Below, piece by piece: positions 40,301 through 48,226 of a stretch of DNA of 64,000 bases; position 1 is the stretch's first letter; each line of letters begins with the position of its first letter. The position numbers were made by a program, and so were the translations under genes. Origin of the DNA: Chloroflexota bacterium. GTDB lineage: Bacteria; Chloroflexota; Limnocylindria; Limnocylindrales; CSP1-4. The notes under the pieces were generated by a model. The model was given only the letters and a program-made list of their open reading frames with translations. It made no database searches and was not told where the DNA came from. The stretch is taken from contig PNAP01000042.1 in the NCBI GenBank assembly GCA_003169735.1, positions 1-64,000 on the forward strand, given 5' to 3'.

Positions 40301-42686
40301 GGCTGACCAGCTCGCCGTTCGAAGCCAGGGCGATGAGCGAACCGTCGCTCGCCTCCAGGCTCCTGACCTGATCGGCCTTGCTCGGCAGCGTCGCGAACGA
40401 GGTCGGCAAGGGCAGCGCGTGACTGGCGTCGCGTCGGAGATCGTCCAACTGGAGCGTGGAGAAAGACCACACCGTGCCGCCCGCGTCGGCAGCGAACAGC
40501 GTGTGGCTGCCCTCGTCCACCGCCACGGCCTGCGCGGCGATGGGCAACGTGGCCACGAGGTCACGCTCGGCGAGGTCGTAGACGCGGACGTCCGAACCGG
40601 TCGCCAGGTAGAGCCGATCCCCGTCTCGCTCGCTGGCGTCGTCCGCCGGGCTCCAGCGTGTCTCGAGCGCGGCGTCGGTGACGTCTGCGCCCAGATCGGC
40701 GGTGGCCGTCACCTGGTCGTCGCCGAACAGGATCAGGCCGATGGCTATGCTGTACTTGGCGATGTGCGGGTGCGTGAACTCGTAGATGGAGTGCGGCTCG
40801 CCATAGCGCCAGTCCTGGAGGAACTCGGTCGCCGTCCGCGCGTGATAGACCTCGTCGAAGTGCATGTCGAACGGCTCGCCGAGGCGATAGGTGCGCAGCG
40901 CCATGGCGGCCACGACGACGAGGATGACGATGAACAGGTCGAGCTTGTCCAACCGGCCGACCGGTTCGTGATCCAGCTCCTTCGAGCGATCGCGGCGCAG
41001 CATCGGCACGCGCAGCTTCCCCTCGAACCACCGCAGGACGCTCGATCCCTCGTTGTCCAAGACGACTGGCGGCAGGTCGCCAAGTGGCGCCACGGCTGAT
41101 GCGGCCGACCCCGTCGATGCGTCCAGCGCCGAGCCCGGCCACAAGGCGGGCCCGGTTCCGGCGGCCGCGCCAGCAGCGGCATCGCCACCGTCGGCGTCCA
41201 GTGGATCTCTGGCGGGTGGCGGGACGGCACTGACGCCGCCCGCCATCACCACGCGTGCCAGCGGGTCGGGATGCGCCACCGCCGAACGTCGCATCTGCCA
41301 GGCCACGAAGATGAAGACACCGGTCTGGAGGAGCACGCTGGCGACGATCCACGGGAACGTCCGGAAGGTATCTCCGTAGGGCAGCCCCTGCAGGTTGTCC
41401 GTGCCGTAGCCGCTCGTCAGCAGGATGCCGTGCAGGTTGATGAACGAACCGACGGCCATCGCCACGAGCGCCGTACGCCAGCGCTGGGCGGCTACGGCGA
41501 GCAGCGGCAGGAAGGCGAAGACAGGGAAGGCGTAGCGCTCGTGGACGCGAGTGGGCAGGATGAAGAAGCAAAGGCTGAGGAATGCGGCCACCACCACGAT
41601 CGACCACCGGTCGGCCCGCCAGAGCAATCGGAAGAATCCGACCAGGAACCCGATGACCAGCAAGGCGGTGCCGATGCCGAAGCCCGAGATCGGCCCGAGC
41701 AGACCCACGAGATCGTTGGACCAGCCCCCGCCAGACGCCAGCGGCGCCGCACCGCCCGAGCCGATGAGCGCCCACGGGTTGTAGGCGTTGGTCGACAAGT
41801 AGGTGTATTCGCTGGCCGTCCGCCCGATGAACACCGCGAAGCTGATGGGATCGAACCCGAACGGCACGATGATCGCCAGCAGGACGACGAACCCGACCAG
41901 TGCGCTCGAGAGCAGCCGCGGCCAGCCCTGTTCGTTGACGAGCCAGTCAGCGAGGCGCCCCGGAAGCCGCGGCCGGTGACGCGGACCGGTACCCGGTGCC
42001 AGCAGGTGCCGGCGCAGCAGCACCGCCGCCACGATGGGCAGCATCACGAGGCCGAACTGTGGCTTGATGGTCAGCGCGAGGACGGCACCGGCCGTAGCGC
42101 CCTCCGAGTGGCCGCGCAACAGGAGGGCGAGGGTCACCAGCATCACGAGCGCGCCTACGGCGTCGGTCTGGCCCCAGATCGCCGAGTCGTACCACGTCAC
42201 CGGGTTGAACAGGTAGATGGCCGCGGCGATCAGCCCGAGCCGGACCGCGTTTCGCCCCGGGACCGAGGACCAGCCCTTGACCATCCGATACAGCAGGTAC
42301 CCGATGGCCAGGTCGGCCAGCATCGCTGGGAGCTTGATGAGCGTCGTGTAATCGGTGTCCGTGCCGATCCCGAGGTTGCGCGCAGCCTGGGCGATGAGGC
42401 CGAGGGGCCACAGGACGTACAGGTACCCAGGCGGGTAATCGGCGAAGTTGACGTTGGCGTAGAAGCCGCCCGGACCGAAGTGGGCCATCGCATCGGCCCA
42501 GCCCTTGTACGAGCTGATGTCCGACCCGAAGCCCGATCCGGGGAAGAGGATGTATGCGATAGTGAAGCGAAGGGCGAATCCCGCCAGCAGCAGCAGGGCG
42601 ATCGCCGGGATCGTGCTGAGCGCTCGAGGCGGGCGTCCGGACGCCCCGGGGACGCGATCGACTCCACGCGCCGGGGTCGAAGTCAA
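37380..42686 (-). CDS. Giant membrane double glycosyltransferase: GT-C domain fused to a PMT-like domain with a propeller-like insert
   Basis: The protein has 1768 residues. Residues 1-470 are a polytopic GT-C domain with a first-loop GFGSDISSYKGWADAMAHFG (acidic pair) and FADYPPGYLYVLWPLG, like ALG/GT87-type mannosyltransferases. After a Pro/Ala/Asp linker a second GT-C domain starts near residue 580 and resembles protein O-mannosyltransferases (GT39): LRTYRLGEPFDMHFDEVYHARTA with the Asp-Glu pair near residue 608 and FTHPHIAKYSIAIGLILFGD. A block of about 380 residues (about 670-1055) is inserted before the next PMT helix (FAWRLPGVIMGALMAAGIYLL); it contains repeats like DRLYLATGSDVRVYDL and HTLFAADAGGTVWSF, resembling beta-propeller blades. 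Start is TTG 42686 with GGAGG at 42697-42701 (10-nt spacer). Confidence 0.85.
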   Translation of the reverse strand: MTSTPARGVDRVPGASGRPPRALSTIPAIALLLLAGFALRFTIAYILFPGSGFGSDISSYKGWADAMAHFGPGGFYANVNFADYPPGYLYVLWPLGLIAQAARNLGIGTDTDYTTLIKLPAMLADLAIGYLLYRMVKGWSSVPGRNAVRLGLIAAAIYLFNPVTWYDSAIWGQTDAVGALVMLVTLALLLRGHSEGATAGAVLALTIKPQFGLVMLPIVAAVLLRRHLLAPGTGPRHRPRLPGRLADWLVNEQGWPRLLSSALVGFVVLLAIIVPFGFDPISFAVFIGRTASEYTYLSTNAYNPWALIGSGGAAPLASGGGWSNDLVGLLGPISGFGIGTALLVIGFLVGFFRLLWRADRWSIVVVAAFLSLCFFILPTRVHERYAFPVFAFLPLLAVAAQRWRTALVAMAVGSFINLHGILLTSGYGTDNLQGLPYGDTFRTFPWIVASVLLQTGVFIFVAWQMRRSAVAHPDPLARVVMAGGVSAVPPPARDPLDADGGDAAAGAAAGTGPALWPGSALDASTGSAASAVAPLGDLPPVVLDNEGSSVLRWFEGKLRVPMLRRDRSKELDHEPVGRLDKLDLFIVILVVVAAMALRTYRLGEPFDMHFDEVYHARTATEFLQDWRYGEPHSIYEFTHPHIAKYSIAIGLILFGDDQVTATADLGADVTDAALETRWSPADDASERDGDRLYLATGSDVRVYDLAERDLVATLPIAAQAVAVDEGSHTLFAADAGGTVWSFSTLQLDDLRRDASHALPLPTSFATLPSKADQVRSLEASDGSLIALASNGELVSLDGVTGDQTGETNVDGAAAVSRAPSASRIVVDPAQVTDVTKLATQLADILGDDPDRISALLTAATRPVTVAAYVDDATTTTLQNSIDAGTLAGTSIESGPTVAVGGTAGVTVLDTVSLDSLQTVDTDAPVTGLVLDSNCGCGDANVPTVYAASASDLVPIAIRSTGPSAGQALTMPGVIRDVYLDASSNMIHVLGLTPDGTANTVYVVETHGNAVYADARLPFDPRAVVMDIQPDRPADDRQDLLAFSATGSMASVDIGSHAFAWRLPGVIMGALMAAGIYLLARFFFRRRSIGLLAALLTLVEGMAFANSRIAMNDTYVAAFIVLALVLFVPLYLGIWKRRLAVALVLPLVGILLGLALGSKWVGAYAMGVVVLAILLRSALGRIIALVGMIGMTGVLGWLGLLADPSTADPHRDYLFLGLMVVLTVMLAVAMVRRPVRFTLDELRFVVVGPAGLGGLLVLAGLAAGPPAASASGGVQSPNGLMLAGAALLFLAALAYGATWLLARFGIGPLAPPRPTRVNDIVSSPSPEGWLRPGWFGGIPWIYALGCMIIIPLVVYVISYIPWALLPGNRILNDWPPGHNGQTLLDLTQAMYNYHNDLRAGHAASSPWWAWPLDLKPVWFYQDSFANSTTGVIYDSGNLVIFWLGIPAVIFASWQAWVRRSLPLTLIVLAMFGLWLPWARIDRATFQYHFFTSLPFVILALAYFLAELWHGASSRTFLLARVAGAIAILGPPILWLLREPLCSLAATNAIHPNGAACGPTPLSRSLDITDSTAAAIAVFVVAAIVIGELIRRQRGRSSSEPVIRFGDGASGLEVSLMVAILAVLTVAAVVIVATQFILSGAVVATMDLRADDFYVVVMLLLIGPAIYALRTRDPRRWVIAAVGSAVLWFIIWYPNLTGMPMPDSFGQAYLLLLPTWNYDFQFSVNLDAAYQGSVVVPETLWFTAAVIGICIFAMVLARGWRSGREVNPPE

Positions 42687-42718
42687 CGCCGACCGGCCTC
42701 CAACGGGAAAGCGATGAG

Positions 42719-44140
42719 GTGACCGGCAGTATAGAGGATGGGGCGTCGGGAACGGGCCGGGCGGGCGTCCTCGATCGCATCCATCCGGCGTGGATCGGCT
42801 TGGGACTGGCCCTGGTCGCGCTTGTCGTCTACATCCTGTGCAACCCGGCGCGGCAGAACTTCTACGACCACTTCGTGTGGCAGGCGGACGCCTGGCTGCA
42901 CGGGCGCGCGGCGATCACGTGGCCGGTCTCCGACGGGCCCTTCACCAACGCCTATTTCCAGGACGTCTACCCGTGTTCCGCGACCGGCCCGCCGCCGCTG
43001 TGCGACCCGAACGGCTACGGGTTGCTGCCGTTCCCGCCGCTGCCGGCGGTCGTGCTGCTGCCGTTCGTGGCGCTCTTCGGGCTGGCGACGAACGCGGCGC
43101 TGGTCGCGGCAGTCCTCGGTGCGATCAATGTCGGGCTGTGTTGGCGGATGGTCACGCGCGTCACCGAGCGTCGCGGCGCGGCCGTCCTCGCCACCGCGTT
43201 CTACGGCTTCGGCACGGTGGCGTGGTACGCGGCGATGCTGGGCAGCACCTGGTTCCTCGCTCACGTCGTGGCCTCGACGTTCCTGTTCATTGGCATCACT
43301 GCTGCTTTGGACGCCGAGGCGAGGCAGCGGGTTTCCGGCGGCGTTCGACTGATCCTCGGGGTCATCGATCCGCGCCAGTTCCTGGCCGGCCTTCTGTTCG
43401 GGATGGCGGCCACGGCGCGCCTCACGACCATCCTCGGAGCGCCGTTCTTCGCGTTCGTTGGCGGCGGCGGGAACCTCTGGCGGCGAGCCTTCTCGGCGGC
43501 GCTCGGTGCCGCCATCCCGGTGGCGATGCTGCTCGGGTACAACGTGATCACGACCGGCCATCCCTTCCACCCCGGCTACGACTACCTGGCGCGCACGGAG
43601 TACCACCCCAAAGCCGACTTCTATCACGCTGACTGGGCCATCGAAGACCCCCGCTACGTGATCCAGAACGCGCAGATCCTGTTCCTGTGGCCGCCGCAGA
43701 CGCCGGCCTCGTCCGACCCGGTCTGCACCGACCCGAACGACCCGAACTACCACCCGCCTCCGACCGGCCTCGGCATCATCTTCGATCCGACCTGTCCGAT
43801 CCTCCGCCCCGACCCTCTGGGCATGAGCCTGTTGCTGACCAGCCCGGCCTACCTCCTGGCCATCCCGCCACTCATCGGGCTGCGGCGACGGAAGCGTCGC
43901 CTGGTGGTCGGAGCCGGGCTGGCGGTCGGTGCCGTCGCGCTCGTCAACCTGATGCACTTCAGCCAGGGCTGGGTCCAGTTCGGCTATCGGTTCAGCAACG
44001 ACTTTGCGCCGTTCGCGATGATCGCCGTGGCACTCGGCATCGCGCGGCTGCGGTCGCGCTGGTTGGCCGTGGCCCTGGTCGTGGCCTCGATCGTCATCAA
44101 CGCGTGGGGCGTCTATTGGGGCGTCACGCTGGGCTGGTAA
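42719..44140 (+). CDS. Polytopic membrane protein, GT-C glycosyltransferase-like
   Basis: The 473-residue protein has about 11 hydrophobic segments. The first extracytoplasmic loop has NFYDHFVWQADAWLHGRAAI with an Asp-His and conserved Trp, as in GT-C mannosyltransferase-like families, and another loop carries QDVYPCSATGPPPLCDPNGYG, a likely disulfide. Exact family was not identified. GTG 42719 is 32 bp from the TTG of the giant glycosyltransferase, divergent; TATACT on the minus strand at 42728-42733 lies within this coding region and may serve the other gene. Confidence 0.7.
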   Translation: MTGSIEDGASGTGRAGVLDRIHPAWIGLGLALVALVVYILCNPARQNFYDHFVWQADAWLHGRAAITWPVSDGPFTNAYFQDVYPCSATGPPPLCDPNGYGLLPFPPLPAVVLLPFVALFGLATNAALVAAVLGAINVGLCWRMVTRVTERRGAAVLATAFYGFGTVAWYAAMLGSTWFLAHVVASTFLFIGITAALDAEARQRVSGGVRLILGVIDPRQFLAGLLFGMAATARLTTILGAPFFAFVGGGGNLWRRAFSAALGAAIPVAMLLGYNVITTGHPFHPGYDYLARTEYHPKADFYHADWAIEDPRYVIQNAQILFLWPPQTPASSDPVCTDPNDPNYHPPPTGLGIIFDPTCPILRPDPLGMSLLLTSPAYLLAIPPLIGLRRRKRRLVVGAGLAVGAVALVNLMHFSQGWVQFGYRFSNDFAPFAMIAVALGIARLRSRWLAVALVVASIVINAWGVYWGVTLGW

Positions 44141-44162
44141 TCGAGGCGCAAGGATCGCGCCC

Positions 44163-44168
44163 TACAAT
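44163..44168 (+). promoter_or_regulatory. Leaderless-type -10 element
   Basis: TACAAT (one mismatch to TATAAT) lies 6 nt before the GTG start at 44175; there is no Shine-Dalgarno, so the transcript probably starts at or within a few bases of the GTG. Confidence 0.5.
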
Positions 44169-44174
44169 CGGCCA

Positions 44175-44981
44175 GTGTCCTCTCACCGCGTGCCCGCCCT
44201 CTCCTACTTCTTCCCCGCCCACAACGAGGCCGACAACCTCGACCCGCTGGTGGCCGAGGCGCTCGAGGCGCTGCCGCAGCTGGCCGACCGCTTCGAGATC
44301 ATCTGCGTCGATGACGGCAGCCGTGATGGCACCGCCGAGATGGCGGACCGCTTGGCGGCCGAGCACCCCGACGTCGTGCGCGTCGTCCACCACGCCACCA
44401 ACCGGGGGTACGGCGGGGCGTTGCGCAGCGGGTTCGGGGCAGCGCGCTTCGACCTCGTCGCGTTCACCGACGGCGATCGCCAGTTCCGCGTGGCCGATCT
44501 CGGCCGCCTGCTGGACGCGATGGCCACGCCGCTGAGCGCCGGTACCTCGGGCACCTTGTCCGCGTCGGATGTCGTGGTCGGCTATCGGCTGAAGCGCGCC
44601 GATCCGCCCGTCCGACTGGCCTATGCGCGGGTCTATCGTGCCTGCCTGCGACTCTTCTTCGGTCTGCGGCTGCGCGACGTGGATTGCGCATGCAAACTCT
44701 TCCGGCGCTCGGCGTTGACCGACATCCGCGTGGCGTCATCGGGGGCGTTCCTCTCCGCCGAGCTGCTGATCAAGCTCAAGGAGTCGGGCGCGGCGATCAG
44801 CGAGGTCGGCGTGCCGCACTATCCGCGCACGGCTGGGCGAGCATCGGGCGCGGACCCACGCGTCGTGGCGACCGCAGTGCGCGACTTCTGGGTGCTCCGG
44901 CTGCGCCTGTGGGCGAACCGCCGGACGGCGATGCGCCGCGGCGAGCCGGTCCTCGCCGTGGCATCGACCGGTCCGGCCTGA
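44175..44981 (+). CDS. GT2 glycosyltransferase, polyprenyl-phosphate sugar transferase-like
   Basis: The 268-residue protein has a GT-A fold: LSYFFPAHNEADNLDPLV, IICVDDGSRDGTAEMADRL, NRGYGGALRSGFGAARFDLVAFTDGDRQFRVADL (the DxD-like acidic site in TDGDRQ), and a C-terminal VDCACKLFRRSAL. This matches dolichol-phosphate mannose synthase-type enzymes without the C-terminal membrane helices. It may provide polyprenyl-phosphate sugars for the GT-C proteins encoded just upstream. Start GTG 44175. Confidence 0.88.
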   Translation: MSSHRVPALSYFFPAHNEADNLDPLVAEALEALPQLADRFEIICVDDGSRDGTAEMADRLAAEHPDVVRVVHHATNRGYGGALRSGFGAARFDLVAFTDGDRQFRVADLGRLLDAMATPLSAGTSGTLSASDVVVGYRLKRADPPVRLAYARVYRACLRLFFGLRLRDVDCACKLFRRSALTDIRVASSGAFLSAELLIKLKESGAAISEVGVPHYPRTAGRASGADPRVVATAVRDFWVLRLRLWANRRTAMRRGEPVLAVASTGPA

Positions 44982-44998
44982 TCGACCCCCGGCGTGGC

Positions 44999-45505
44999 CT
45001 ACACGGGCTCGCCGTCCTCCGGCGGCGGACTGACGTCGTGGTCGAGCGAGTTGACGAACTCGCGGAAGACCGAGAGCTTCTCGTCCTCGTCGATCTCCGG
45101 CACCACGCCGGCACGCTCGAGGACCGCGTCGGTCGCGTAGATCGGGACGGACGCCCGGATGGCGAGCGCGATGGCGTCACTCGGTCGAGCGTCGATCTCC
45201 TTGACCTGGCCATCCAACTCCAGCACCAGCCGGGCGCGGAACGTTTCGTCGGCGAGGTCACTGACGACGACGCGCTTGACGACGACGCCCAGCCGTTCGA
45301 GCGTCTGAGCGAACAGGTCGTGGGTGAGCGGGCGCTCGGGCGAGACGCCCTGGAGTTTCATGGCGATGGCGTTGGCTTCCCACGGACCGATCCAGATGGG
45401 CAGGTAGCGGTCGCGTTCAGCTTCCTTGAGGATGACCACGTGCTGCGACGAGAGCATGTGCACGCGGACGCTCTCGACGACCATCTCGGTGAAGCCGACC
45501 GCCAT
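44999..45505 (-). CDS. Bifunctional nuclease (BFN) domain protein, DUF151
   Basis: The 168-residue protein has the BFN fold: MVVESVRVHMLSSQHVVILKE, ERYLPIWIGPWEANAIAM-like RYLPIWIGPWEANAIAMKL, RPLTHDLFAQTLERLG, RLVLELDGQVKEIDARPSDAIALAIRASVPIYATDAVL. Bacterial members occur widely; a plant homologue has RNase/DNase activity, but the bacterial role is unclear. TAGAAT lies 6 nt before the ATG, a leaderless pattern. The gene is on the minus strand, convergent with the GT2 gene. Confidence 0.88.
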   Translation of the reverse strand: MAVGFTEMVVESVRVHMLSSQHVVILKEAERDRYLPIWIGPWEANAIAMKLQGVSPERPLTHDLFAQTLERLGVVVKRVVVSDLADETFRARLVLELDGQVKEIDARPSDAIALAIRASVPIYATDAVLERAGVVPEIDEDEKLSVFREFVNSLDHDVSPPPEDGEPV

Positions 45506-45511
45506 GTCCCG

Positions 45512-45517
45512 ATTCTA
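45512..45517 (-). promoter_or_regulatory. Leaderless-type -10 element
   Basis: TAGAAT on the minus strand ends 6 nt before the ATG at 45505 of the BFN gene; no Shine-Dalgarno seen. Confidence 0.5.
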
Positions 45518-45531
45518 GCCCCGGGCTGTGC

Positions 45532-47883
45532 TCACGGCGTGGACGATGGCGCGGGCGTCACACAGCCCGGCGGCTTGCCGTTCGGTCGACAGGTCGGAGC
45601 CGCGGACGAGGCGCTCGGCGAGGGGCTGACCGTCACGCTCGGCGTCGGCGTCGGCGCGGGCGCGACGGGCGCATCCACAAGCTGGGCGCTCATCAGCGCG
45701 TTGCCGGTGACCCAGTAGACGGTCGGGGCGCCACCCGATGGGGTCGCCGAGCCCGACGGGGACACGGATCCGGCCGGCGAGGGCGTCGCCGTCGCCCCGG
45801 GTGCGACCGTCGGCTCGACCACGTACATGCCACGCAGGTCGGTCATGTCGGGCGACCCCGGCGCGGGAAGCCACTGGTCGACGTAGGACCCGTCGGACTT
45901 GTTGAAGACCAGCAACCGACCGTAGGTCTTGTCCCAGACATAGAGTCGGCCACTGCCCGGGGCGCCGGTGCCGTCAAAGAGTGCGTAGGCGTGGCCCACG
46001 CGCAGATCGCCGTCGTCGGGCGGGACGGCCAGTGTCCAGCCCTGGAGGACGCTGCCGAGATGGTTGTTGATCACGGTGTCGGTGGTCAGCGCATAGATGT
46101 TGCCATCGACGGAGATCCCCAGGAAGTTCGCCACGTCGGCGTTCGGAGCCAGGAAGAAGTCTGTCGGTGGCGAGAAGCCACCGCCATCACCGGTAGGCGG
46201 ATAGCGGAGGATCTGCTGCTGGGTCGGGTCGGGGACATACAGGTTGTACTGGCTGCTGTCCGTGGAGCCTGTCCCGGCGAACGTCGCGATGTCCGGCGAA
46301 TCCGTCCCCCACGGAGCGGTGACCGTCAGCGCCCCGAGCGTGCCGCCACCCGACTGGTCCGAGGGCCGCCACCGCCACAGCTTGTTCGAGATGTCATAGA
46401 TGAGCAGGTCGGGACCGCCGACGCCGAGCATCATCGGCGTCGTGATGAACTGGCTGCCTCCGTCGCCGGCCTTGACCACGACGACGGACGCGCCCGTCTT
46501 CGGGTCGATGCGCACGACGTTCTTGGCCCCCCGTTCATCGACGTAGGCCGCACCGTCGGGACCCTGCACCAGGTCCACCGGATCGGGCGAAGCGTTCGTG
46601 CTACTTGTCAGTTGCGCGACCATCGTCGTCGCCATGAAGTGCGTGCCGTAGACCGCGTCGAGGTCGGTCGAGATCCGGGCACGAAGCGACGTGACCTCGG
46701 CGGGTGGGAAACTGGGCGTCGCTGCCGCGCGCGCCAGGTCCTGCCACGCCTTCTGGAGCTCCTGCTTGGCCTTGGTCGGGTTGGTCGAGACGAGGTCGTT
46801 CTGGTCAACGTCGTCCACGCCCGCCTTGGCGTCGCTGTAGGCCGCCTCGCCCTGGGTGACGGGCGTCACGTGATCCTCGTGGAACTGTGGGATGAGCGCG
46901 TATCCGACGCCGGACAGGAAGATGATGCCCAGAAAGGCGAGCAGGGCGATGGCCGCCCGGCGCTGCGATTCTCGACGCGAGACACGTGGACTGATGCGGC
47001 GGTACTGCGAGCGCCGCCCCGGGATGAGATCGGCCAGCCGATCGGTCATGCCGCCGACCGCGTTTCCGACCGCGTGGCGCGCCCCGCCGGCCCGGCTGCC
47101 GACCGCGGCGATGGCCGCTCGACTCCCGGTGGCAGGCACCAGGTCCGGATCCGGCTCCGGTGCCTCGGGCATCGCCACCGGCACGAGGCGATGAGCGTTG
47201 CGCGGGGCGCCGACCTCGCTCGCCTCGATGGCCAGGACGGCATCGGAGCCCTCACCGCCGGCGGCCACGAACAGGTGGTGGAGATGCTCCACGGCCGACT
47301 GTGGGTGGAGCGTCACGACCGCGTTCTTGAGCTCCTCGGTGCCGACGACCTCGGTCAGGTCGCGCGACACGAGGAGGAGCGAGTCGCCGACCGCGAACTC
47401 TCCCCGCCAGACGTCCAGGCGGATGCCGTCCGTCGTTGGCAGGCCGGGTCCCGAGTGCACTTCGGGCATCAGCAACCGAGCGGCACGTACCAGGTACGCC
47501 TCGGCCGGGCCGGTCGTGGCGACATACAACTCCGTGCCGCGGATGATGGCCAGCGCGACGCCGACCGATCCCGGCTCCACGCCGTGGCCTTCGCGGCCGC
47601 TCTTGAGGCGCTTCTCCGCGCTCCGGAACGCCTTCTCGAGGCAGATCGGGATGCCCGCCGATTCGTCGTAGTAATACTCGCGCCGGATGGTGTCGGCGAC
47701 CAGCGCTGTCGCATCGCGCGCTCGACCACCCGTCGTCGATGCGCTGACGATCAGGTAGAGGTTGCCCTTGGTGCGCGACTTGGATCCGGTCGCCGGCTCC
47801 GTGACAGAGAGGCTGTCGGACGAAGAGGAGAGCCGATCATGCTCGGCGACCAAGCCGTACTTGAGGTTGAGGCGGGTCGACAT
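45532..47883 (-). CDS. PP2C-like domain, membrane helix and beta-propeller-like extracellular domain
   Basis: The 783-residue protein starts with a PPM/PP2C-like domain (about 1-245): NLYLIVSASTTGG, VGVALAIIRGTELYVATTGPAEAYLVRAARLL and FAVGDSLLLVSRDLTEVVGTEEL. The metal-binding Asp-Gly positions (normally D-G in the first strands and D-N near the end) are not seen, so the domain is probably a catalytically dead phosphatase fold. A membrane helix (ALLAFLGIIFLSGVGYALI) follows at about residue 325, then a coiled region and a C-terminal propeller-like part with six or more short repeats (PDGAAYVDERGAKNVVRIDP and GHAYALFDGTG...GRLYVWD). The last 80 residues are Pro/Ser/Thr-rich. Role unknown; it is next to dciA. 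Confidence 0.75.
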   Translation of the reverse strand: MSTRLNLKYGLVAEHDRLSSSSDSLSVTEPATGSKSRTKGNLYLIVSASTTGGRARDATALVADTIRREYYYDESAGIPICLEKAFRSAEKRLKSGREGHGVEPGSVGVALAIIRGTELYVATTGPAEAYLVRAARLLMPEVHSGPGLPTTDGIRLDVWRGEFAVGDSLLLVSRDLTEVVGTEELKNAVVTLHPQSAVEHLHHLFVAAGGEGSDAVLAIEASEVGAPRNAHRLVPVAMPEAPEPDPDLVPATGSRAAIAAVGSRAGGARHAVGNAVGGMTDRLADLIPGRRSQYRRISPRVSRRESQRRAAIALLAFLGIIFLSGVGYALIPQFHEDHVTPVTQGEAAYSDAKAGVDDVDQNDLVSTNPTKAKQELQKAWQDLARAAATPSFPPAEVTSLRARISTDLDAVYGTHFMATTMVAQLTSSTNASPDPVDLVQGPDGAAYVDERGAKNVVRIDPKTGASVVVVKAGDGGSQFITTPMMLGVGGPDLLIYDISNKLWRWRPSDQSGGGTLGALTVTAPWGTDSPDIATFAGTGSTDSSQYNLYVPDPTQQQILRYPPTGDGGGFSPPTDFFLAPNADVANFLGISVDGNIYALTTDTVINNHLGSVLQGWTLAVPPDDGDLRVGHAYALFDGTGAPGSGRLYVWDKTYGRLLVFNKSDGSYVDQWLPAPGSPDMTDLRGMYVVEPTVAPGATATPSPAGSVSPSGSATPSGGAPTVYWVTGNALMSAQLVDAPVAPAPTPTPSVTVSPSPSASSAAPTCRPNGKPPGCVTPAPSSTP

Positions 47884-47892
47884 CGGCTGCCG

Positions 47893-47898
47893 AGTCTA
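47893..47898 (-). promoter_or_regulatory. Leaderless-type -10 element
   Basis: TAGACT on the minus strand ends 9 nt before the ATG at 47883. Confidence 0.4.
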
Positions 47899-47902
47899 CA
47901 CG

Positions 47903-48226
47903 TCAGCGCGGTCGGACCGTGATGCGCAGCTCCAGCAGGCGCGAGCCGCCGGGAGCGGCGGCGAACTGGCTCAGCAGCTGGTCAGAACGAAGCCGCAACT
48001 CCTGCGCGACGATCGGACTGGCGGCGCTGACGAGGAGCGCCGGGGGGCGGATGGCGATCAGCCTCGAGGCGCCGGCCGCCGCCGGGACGTGCTCGGCCAC
48101 CAGGTGCTCCCAGCTGCTCATGGCCCGCGCCAGGCGAAGTTCCTCGTCGAGGCCGAATTCGGCGGCGATGGTCGGCAGGACCTCGGAAAGGCGGCGCATC
48201 GGCCGCTTGCGATCGTTGGTGGCCAT
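47903..48226 (-). CDS. DciA-like (DUF721) protein
   Basis: The 107-residue protein carries the DUF721/DciA KH-like domain: LPTIAAEFGLDEELRLARAMSSWEHLVAEHVPAAA, ALLVSAASPIVAQELRLRSDQLLSQF and LRITVRPR. In bacteria lacking DnaC/DnaI, DciA helps load the replicative helicase DnaB. Its place after recF in the dnaA-dnaN-recF row is the usual one in high-GC bacteria. ATG 48226 overlaps the recF stop by 3 bp. Confidence 0.85.
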   Translation of the reverse strand: MATNDRKRPMRRLSEVLPTIAAEFGLDEELRLARAMSSWEHLVAEHVPAAAGASRLIAIRPPALLVSAASPIVAQELRLRSDQLLSQFAAAPGGSRLLELRITVRPR

